Positions 59,118 to 64,000 of a DNA stretch of 64,000 nt are shown in pieces. Origin of the DNA: Pseudarthrobacter sp. SSS035 (lineage in GTDB: Bacteria; Actinomycetota; Actinomycetes; Actinomycetales; Micrococcaceae); assembly GCF_023273875.1 (NCBI RefSeq), contig NZ_CP096882.1, positions 3,038,001 to 3,102,000 of the forward strand, read 5' to 3'. The stretch's first letter is position 1. Each line of letters starts with the position of its first letter. Made by a program: the position numbers and the translations under genes. Under the pieces are notes generated by a model. The model was not told where the DNA came from. It worked only from the letters and a program-made list of their open reading frames with translations, and made no database searches.

Positions 59118-59813
59118 ATGACACGCCCAAACGCTGCTCTCACACCACGCCACCGGCTGAAGGTCGCCCGCCACGTCGTCGATGACGGTTGGCCGATCAG
59201 CGAAGTTGCCGCCCGATTCCAGGTCTCGTGGCCCACAGTCAAGAGATGGGTCGAGCGATACCGGGTAGGCCAGTCGATGCAAGACCGATCCTCGCTTCCA
59301 CACCACTCGCCGAACAAAACCAGCGCGAAGACCAGTCGCCGTTGCATCACCCTTCGTTTGCGTCTCCGCGAGGGACCCGTTCAATTGGCTTTCCGTTTGG
59401 GAATTGCCCCGTCGACGGTTCATCGCATCCTCACCTCGGTTCACTTGAACCGCCTGTCGCATGTCGACCGTGCTACCGGCGAACCCATCCGTCGATACGA
59501 GCACGACCATCCCGGCTCCATGATCCATGTAGATGTGAAAAAGCTCGGCAACATCCCCGACGGCGGAGGCTGGCGCGACGTCGGCCACCGACAAGGCGAG
59601 AAGAACCGCGCCAAGACACCCGGCAAGCCGCGCAATAAAAACGGCGACCCACTTCTGGGCTACGCCTACGTCCACACCGTCATCGACGATCATTCCCGCG
59701 TCGCCTACGCCGAAATCCACGATGACGAAACCGCCCAAACTGCCACAGCGGTGCTCGTTCGTGCTGTCGAGTGGTTCAACCAGCGGGGCATCACCGTCGA
59801 GCGGGTTCTGTCT
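59118..59813 (+). mobile_element. Truncated IS481-family transposase
   Basis: The N-terminal HTH region (LTPRHRLKVARHVVDDGWPI, SEVAARFQVSWPTVKRWVER) and the start of the rve catalytic domain (MIHVDVKKLGNIPDGGGWRD, AYVHTVIDDHSRVAYAEIHD) are intact, giving two of the three catalytic acids. The frame breaks after GITVERVLS, just where family members continue DNGSAYRS, so the Glu and the C-terminus are missing. It is therefore inactive. The break abuts the ABC-exporter membrane-domain remnant. Confidence 0.88.
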
Positions 59814-59814
59814 G

Positions 59815-60040
59815 AGCCGCCCAGCAGGAGCGCAGCGGCGCCGGCAAGCTGCGCCACGGTGTGCGCATAGAAGAACTCCAGCTTTTCGACGTCGCCCATG
59901 GCCGTGGCGGCGAGCTTGCCGGTGTGATGCCCGCGTTGCCGGGCCGGCACGCCCCGGGCAAAGCCGTCGAAGAGCGCCATCCGCAGCGCCGCCAGGATCC
60001 GGTAGGCGATGCAGTGCGAGAGGTCCATCCTGAGAATAAT
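59815..60040 (-). pseudogene. Membrane-domain remnant of a split ABC exporter
   Basis: Minus strand: MDLSHCIAYRILAALRMALF then DGFARGVPARQRGHHTGKLA, ATAMGDVEKLEFFYAHTVAQ and LAGAAALLLGG. This is part of an ABC type-1 membrane domain (the 'D.shr.ay..La.lR..lf..l' segment and the 'G.l..ta..Dve.le.f' loop). It ends at the IS481 break. Same strand and order as the ATPase remnant at 57155-57513, so both probably come from one gene. Confidence 0.75.
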
Positions 60041-60101
60041 TCTCAGTAACTCTAGTGCGTCGGTGGTGCAACCGCGGGTCGGCATTCCGGGTCCGCGGAT
60101 A

Positions 60102-60123
60102 GCGTCAGGCGTCAGGCGTCAGG
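60102..60123. repeat. Three tandem 7-bp repeats
   Basis: GCGTCAG occurs three times in a row just downstream of the phosphatase gene (convergent side). No function is suggested. Confidence 0.85.
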
Positions 60124-60135
60124 CGGCTGGCGCGC

Positions 60136-61044
60136 TCACCGCGTGGATGCGTCCCGCCGTCGTGCGGCATATGCGAACAGCGACGTGGTGGCCACGGTGG
60201 CCAGGTACCCGGCGATCACGATGAGCGAGATCCCGGCGCAGAAGTAGTTGGTGGTGCTGTCATCCTGGAGCGGCCCCGGGGCGATCTTGGCCAGCGAATA
60301 CACGGCCACGCCCGCGGAAGCCAGCCCGATCACCACCGGCAGCGTGAGCCAGATCTTTGCCGAGCCCACGTGCCTGTCGAAGCCGTCCCACACGTTCCAC
60401 TCGGCGCCGTTCCGCATGATCAGCCAGCCGGCGGGGATCATAAACGCGCCGACCAGGAGGAAGGCTGCGACGACGTCGGCCGGGCGGTGCCACTGGTTGA
60501 TCAGGGTGGAGACTCCCGAAGCGATGGCGAAGGTGCCGCCCACAAAACCGGCCAGCGGACGCCACCGCGGCGAGGCCATCAGGAACACCGCCGCCGCAGC
60601 CGACGCCGCCAGCGTGGTATGCCCGGACGGCAGCGAGTTCAGCTCCAGCGTCACCACACCCTTGTCCGGGCGGGCGGGCAGCACTTCCTTCAGGACCTGC
60701 GTGGCGATGTTCGCACCGATGCACGCGGTGACTGCGATCCCGGCGGCCGACCACCGCCGTCGGATCACCGTGACAAACAGGACCACGACGGCGGCCACCA
60801 CCAGCGAGATGGTGGGCAGCCAGTCCAGGAACTCGGTGGCTGCCTTGCCCGCAGGCCCGTGGATGTCCACGGCTTCAACCAGCGCGGATTCATCGATGAA
60901 CTGGCCCGTGGTGGTCTGGACGAAGTAGTAGTACGTGGCGATCAGGCCGACGACGCAGGCGAGCCAGGCGAACGCGAACATAAAGCCGGAGCCCGGGGAG
61001 GGTCGGGCCGGGGTCCGCGGTGGTGCCTGGCGTGGAATGGTCAT
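60136..61044 (-). CDS. PAP2-family membrane phosphatase
   Basis: 302 aa, about eight helices (six in a standard PAP2 core). The three phosphatase motifs are KEVLPARPDKG, SLPSGHTTLAAS and NQWHRPADVVAA. Such enzymes dephosphorylate lipid phosphates such as undecaprenyl pyrophosphate or phosphatidic acid. The third motif lacks the usual leading SR (here NQWH), but His and Asp are in place. It diverges from the sugar ABC operon. Confidence 0.88.
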   Translation of the reverse strand: MTIPRQAPPRTPARPSPGSGFMFAFAWLACVVGLIATYYYFVQTTTGQFIDESALVEAVDIHGPAGKAATEFLDWLPTISLVVAAVVVLFVTVIRRRWSAAGIAVTACIGANIATQVLKEVLPARPDKGVVTLELNSLPSGHTTLAASAAAAVFLMASPRWRPLAGFVGGTFAIASGVSTLINQWHRPADVVAAFLLVGAFMIPAGWLIMRNGAEWNVWDGFDRHVGSAKIWLTLPVVIGLASAGVAVYSLAKIAPGPLQDDSTTNYFCAGISLIVIAGYLATVATTSLFAYAARRRDASTR

Positions 61045-61080
61045 CGGTTAAGGGTGTCACAGAAAACTGGGAGGCGCTTT

Positions 61081-61150
61081 CACCCAACTGGGTAGCAGTA
61101 GATGTCGTTATGGACGCTCAGAACGACATCTATTGCTACCTACTTGGGTG
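61081..61150. repeat. Intergenic palindromic repeat
   Basis: Arms of 29 bp (61081-61109 and 61122-61150) pair with about four mismatches around a 12-nt loop. The core is GTAGCAGTAGATGTCGTT. Its size and position are typical of a dispersed palindrome; no other copy is in the window. Confidence 0.75.
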
Positions 61151-61176
61151 GGGTCGCGGCAAGCTGAATGTGACAC

Positions 61177-61222
61177 TTGACACGTGTTAGGTCGGCGCCA
61201 TAAGCTACCTCACACGTGTTAG
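61177..61222 (+). promoter_or_regulatory. Promoter and paired operators of the sugar ABC operon
   Basis: A -35 TTGACA (61177-61182) and a -10-like CATAAG (61199-61204) are spaced 16 bp. CACGTGTTAG occurs at 61181-61190 and 61213-61222, a 32-bp (three-turn) period, with ACACGTGT palindromic cores. One site covers the -35, the other lies past the start point, a layout typical of repression, perhaps by a LacI- or ROK-type protein encoded elsewhere. Confidence 0.65.
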
Positions 61223-61235
61223 GAAGGAAATTGAT

Positions 61236-62657
61236 ATGACCGGTGCCACAACTGGCCGCCTGCGTGAATTCTCGCGCCGGACCGTCCTGGGTGCCCTGGG
61301 AGCAGGAATTGTGGGAGCAACGGTGGCATCGTGGCCCCGGCTCTCCGGATCCGATATTCCCGGGCGGGGCGACAACAGCCTCAGCATTGCCATCATGGGG
61401 ACAGCCGCCGATGCCGCAGCGCGCCAGCGCGCCATCGACGCGTTCACCCGACTCCACCCGGACATCCGGGTCAAGGTCCAGGCCATCCAGGCCGTGGACT
61501 GGAAAGACTTCTTCACCAAGATCCTCACCATGGTGGCCGCGGGAACCCCGCCCGACGTCGTCTACGTCGCCACCGAGGGCGCGCAGCTCTTCGCGGACAA
61601 GCTGGCCCACCCGCTGGACGAATACCTGCGCCGCGACGCCGCGGACATGGCCGAGTTCTTCGCCGACGTCCACCCCAGCCTGGTGGAGGCCTTTATGTAC
61701 AAGGGCAGCCTCTTCCAGCTCCCCATGGACTGGAACGCCGCCAACATGTACTACAACACCACCGCCTTCGCGCAGGCCGGGCTGGAACGCCCGGCGGACG
61801 ACTGGACCAACGTGGACTTCCGCAACAGCCTCGCCGCGATGCGCAAGGCCCGGCCGTCCGACTTCACCCCGTACTACTGGACCAACCGGCTCTTCGGCGG
61901 CGTGGTGCCCTGGCTCTACGCCAACGACACCAGCTTCCTGAAGGAGACCCGGTCCACCGGCGGGGACTGGCTCTGGGACTCCTTCTACGCCAACGATCCC
62001 TCCCGCAACCTGCGCTCCGGCGGGTACCAGTGGCTGGAACCCAACGCCGATGACCCCCGTGTGTTCGAGACCTTCGACTACCTCCGTGGCCTCGTCAAGG
62101 ACGGCCTCGGCGTCCGGCCCGAAGAAGGCGGCGGCAGTTCCCTGGTGGGGCTCTTCGCCTCCAACCGGATCGGCACCACCCCGGCCGGCGGCTACTGGGT
62201 CCAGGGCCTGCACGAGGCCGGCATGAAGGAGAACGACTACGACGTCGCGTTCTTCCCCAAGTGGCGGAGCCAGCGGCACCAGTTCGGCACGGCCGGCTAC
62301 GCCATCATGAAAACCGCCAAGGACAAGGACGCCGCCTGGGAATGGATCAAGTTCAGTGCCAGCCGTGAAGCCATGGAGCTGATCTTCCCCAACCCCATAA
62401 CCACCCCGGCCCGCCGCTCCATGGTCAACGAGGCGCTGTACGCCGGGAAAGGCCCCGCGCACTGGAAGGTCTTCTACGACACCCTGGACAAGTACCCCAC
62501 CACCGGCCCCATCCCCGCGCCGCCCCAGCAGGCCGCCGTCGAAACGGCCCTGATGAAAAACGTCTCGCTGGCCGTCAGCGGCGATGAGCGCCAGCTCAAG
62601 CAGGCCCTCGAGTCCATGCAGCGCGATCTTGAACTGGCCCTGAGGAGGCAGTCATGA
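61236..62657 (+). CDS. Extracellular sugar-binding protein of an ABC importer
   Basis: 473 aa, GAAGGAAAT ribosome site. A Tat signal (LREFSRRTVLGALGAGIVGA) without a lipobox Cys is followed by the family-1 binding-protein fold: SIAIMGTAADAAARQRAIDA, VQAIQAVDWKDFFTKILTMV, AAGTPPDVVYVATEGAQLFA and YNTTAFAQAGLERPADDW. It delivers a saccharide to the permeases downstream. The stop overlaps the first permease start (ATGA). The substrate is not deducible. Confidence 0.9.
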   Translation: MTGATTGRLREFSRRTVLGALGAGIVGATVASWPRLSGSDIPGRGDNSLSIAIMGTAADAAARQRAIDAFTRLHPDIRVKVQAIQAVDWKDFFTKILTMVAAGTPPDVVYVATEGAQLFADKLAHPLDEYLRRDAADMAEFFADVHPSLVEAFMYKGSLFQLPMDWNAANMYYNTTAFAQAGLERPADDWTNVDFRNSLAAMRKARPSDFTPYYWTNRLFGGVVPWLYANDTSFLKETRSTGGDWLWDSFYANDPSRNLRSGGYQWLEPNADDPRVFETFDYLRGLVKDGLGVRPEEGGGSSLVGLFASNRIGTTPAGGYWVQGLHEAGMKENDYDVAFFPKWRSQRHQFGTAGYAIMKTAKDKDAAWEWIKFSASREAMELIFPNPITTPARRSMVNEALYAGKGPAHWKVFYDTLDKYPTTGPIPAPPQQAAVETALMKNVSLAVSGDERQLKQALESMQRDLELALRRQS

Positions 62658-63619
62658 GCACCACCACCCCTCGCCGGGACCGGCCGAAGCAGGCCGCCAA
62701 GGCCGTGAAGCCCGGAACGCCCGCCACTTCCCAGACCTCGTCCGGCCGGCACAGCCAGCGCTGGCTTGCCTGGATTTTCCTTGCCCCCACTATTGTGGGC
62801 ATGGGCCTGTTCACGCTGGTGCCCATCGCGGCGTCGGTGGTCCTGGCGTTCTTCCGCTGGGACATCATCTCCGCCCCGACGTTCGTGGGCTTCGACAACT
62901 TCGCCGAAGTGGTCCAGGACCCCACGGTCCGCGTGTCCTTCCTGAACACCATTGTGTTTGTGATTGTGGCGGTGGCATTCCAGCTCGGCCTGGCCCTGGC
63001 GCTCGCCGTGATGGTGCAGGAGAAGATGCCGGCCTGGCTGCGGACCTTCTTCCGCTCGGCGTTCTTCTTCCCGCTGATCCTCTCCGCCGCCTCGGTGTCC
63101 ATCTTTATGCGGTACCTCTTCAACGAGCAGTTCGGCGTGGTCAACTGGTTCCTGTCCCTCGCCGGCATCCCCGCGGTGCCGTGGCTGACCACCCCCGGCG
63201 GGTCCGCCGCCGTCGTCATCCTGGTTTATGTCTGGCAGAACTTCGGGTTCTCCTTCCTGCTGTTCATCGGCGGGCTGGCGTCGATCCCCGTGGAAACCTA
63301 TGAGGCCGCCTCGCTGGACGGCGCCACCGGCTGGCGCAAGCACGTTTACGTCACCCTGCCGCTGCTCAGCCCCACCACCCTGCTGGCATCCGTGATGGCT
63401 ATCATCAGCGCCCTCCAGGTGTTCGACCAGCCGTACGTCCTGACCCGCGGCGGGCCCGGGGACTCCACCCGCACCGCCGTGATGGTGATCTTCGAATCCG
63501 CGTTCCAGCGCCTCGAATTCGGTGAGGCCTCGGCCATCGGCGTGATCCTGACCCTCATCATCATGGCCATCACCGCCGCGCAGTTCCGGCTCAGCAAACG
63601 ATTCGTCTTCTACCAGTAA
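62654..63619 (+). CDS. Sugar ABC permease, MalF/UgpA type
   Basis: 321 aa. After a basic disordered N-terminus there are six helices, with the EAA loop EAASLDGATGWRKHVYVTLP near residue 220 that contacts the ATPase. LAWIFLAPTIVGMGLFTLVP is a typical first helix. It pairs with the second permease downstream, 8 bp away. Confidence 0.92.
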   Translation: MSTTTPRRDRPKQAAKAVKPGTPATSQTSSGRHSQRWLAWIFLAPTIVGMGLFTLVPIAASVVLAFFRWDIISAPTFVGFDNFAEVVQDPTVRVSFLNTIVFVIVAVAFQLGLALALAVMVQEKMPAWLRTFFRSAFFFPLILSAASVSIFMRYLFNEQFGVVNWFLSLAGIPAVPWLTTPGGSAAVVILVYVWQNFGFSFLLFIGGLASIPVETYEAASLDGATGWRKHVYVTLPLLSPTTLLASVMAIISALQVFDQPYVLTRGGPGDSTRTAVMVIFESAFQRLEFGEASAIGVILTLIIMAITAAQFRLSKRFVFYQ

Positions 63620-63627
63620 GGCCAGCC

Positions 63628-64000
63628 ATGACTACCACTACAGAGCGTGTCTCAACCCGCACCCCTGCCGTGCCTGCCCGGTCCCGGCGGAAGCCGAACT
63701 GGAACCTGGTCCTCCGAATTGTCCTGCTGATGATCGCGGCGGTCCTGACCCTAGGGCCGGTGATGTGGACCCTGTCCACCTCGCTGCGGTCGCCGTCGGA
63801 ATCGTTCAAGCTGCCGCCGTCGTTCTTCCCCTGGAACCCGGACTTCACGTCGTACGCGCAGGTCTTCCAGCAGCTGGACATCGTCCTCCTGGTGCTGAAC
63901 AGCGCGCTGGTCACCGGGCTCATCGCCGTCGGACAGATGGTCACCGCCGCGATGGCCGGCTACGCCTTCGCCAACCTGAAGTTCCGCGGCCGCGGGGCCC
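63628..64000 (+). CDS. Sugar ABC permease, MalG/UgpE type (partial)
   Basis: The first 124 codons only; the gene runs off the window. Start ATG 63628. Visible: first helix IVLLMIAAVLTLGPVMWTLS, TSLRSPSESFKLPPSFFPWN (typical MalG loop) and LVTGLIAVGQMVTAAMAGYA. It completes the membrane part of the importer; an ATPase (MsiK-type) may be encoded elsewhere. Confidence 0.92.
   Translation, partial: MTTTTERVSTRTPAVPARSRRKPNWNLVLRIVLLMIAAVLTLGPVMWTLSTSLRSPSESFKLPPSFFPWNPDFTSYAQVFQQLDIVLLVLNSALVTGLIAVGQMVTAAMAGYAFANLKFRGRGA

Overview
The window is high-GC DNA with dense coding, frequent ATGA/GTGA gene overlaps, many GTG/TTG starts and no tRNA or rRNA. Protein families and the dispersed palindromic repeats point to a Micrococcales actinobacterium close to Arthrobacter/Pseudarthrobacter. 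This is inferred from content, not from a marker gene.

Layout. 1-132 is the 3' end of a GlmS-like SIS gene. 969-4116 is a surface acylation cassette: an OafA-type acyltransferase between two duplicated membrane-anchored SGNH hydrolases. 4158-14275 is a rearranged branched-chain 2-oxoacid dehydrogenase locus. It holds an Lrp-type regulator, an intact E1alpha-E1beta-E2 operon, and broken second copies of its promoter, E1beta and E2 on both flanks. A toxin-antitoxin (TA) module, a frameshifted Xre antitoxin, phage-flavoured small genes, a nitroreductase and an amber-interrupted LamG gene lie between the scars. 14303-21592 is a 5-oxoproline (PxpABC) cluster with a biotin carboxylase, a biotin carrier, an NCS1 permease and a divergent PucR regulator. 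21713-28468 is accessory: HipBA, a metallo-beta-lactamase (MBL) hydrolase, a membrane protein, an ABM-fold protein, GNAT, and an AbiE-like type IV TA pair. 28607-30877 carries four tiny membrane proteins around an EspI-like MinD/ParA ATPase.

30874-38961 mixes a NmrA-type reductase, palindromic repeats, orphan hypotheticals, an MFS exporter with a duplicated 3' end beside a second TA module, SipW-type surface proteins and an AhpD-like protein. 39167-52383 is mostly potassium transport: an APC permease, then TrkH, a large KimA-like APC permease, kdpE, kdpD, kdpC, kdpB, kdpA, kdpF and a 39-aa membrane protein ahead of kdpF. Similar direct-repeat boxes precede both kdp and the large permease, suggesting one KdpE regulon. 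52593-54832 is a PadR/DUF1048/ABC drug-export operon. 55270-60040 holds a His-rich peptide, an MBL hydrolase with a divergent TetR regulator, and a WYL regulator/hydrolase/IS481 segment that has split an ABC exporter gene. 60136-64000 is a PAP2 phosphatase and the start of a sugar ABC uptake operon.

Two themes stand out. Several toxin-antitoxin modules sit directly beside fragments of neighbouring housekeeping genes, as though they marked recombination scars. The potassium region looks like a single coordinately controlled locus with an extra small membrane protein. Function calls are by recognition of sequence motifs only; no database search was run.
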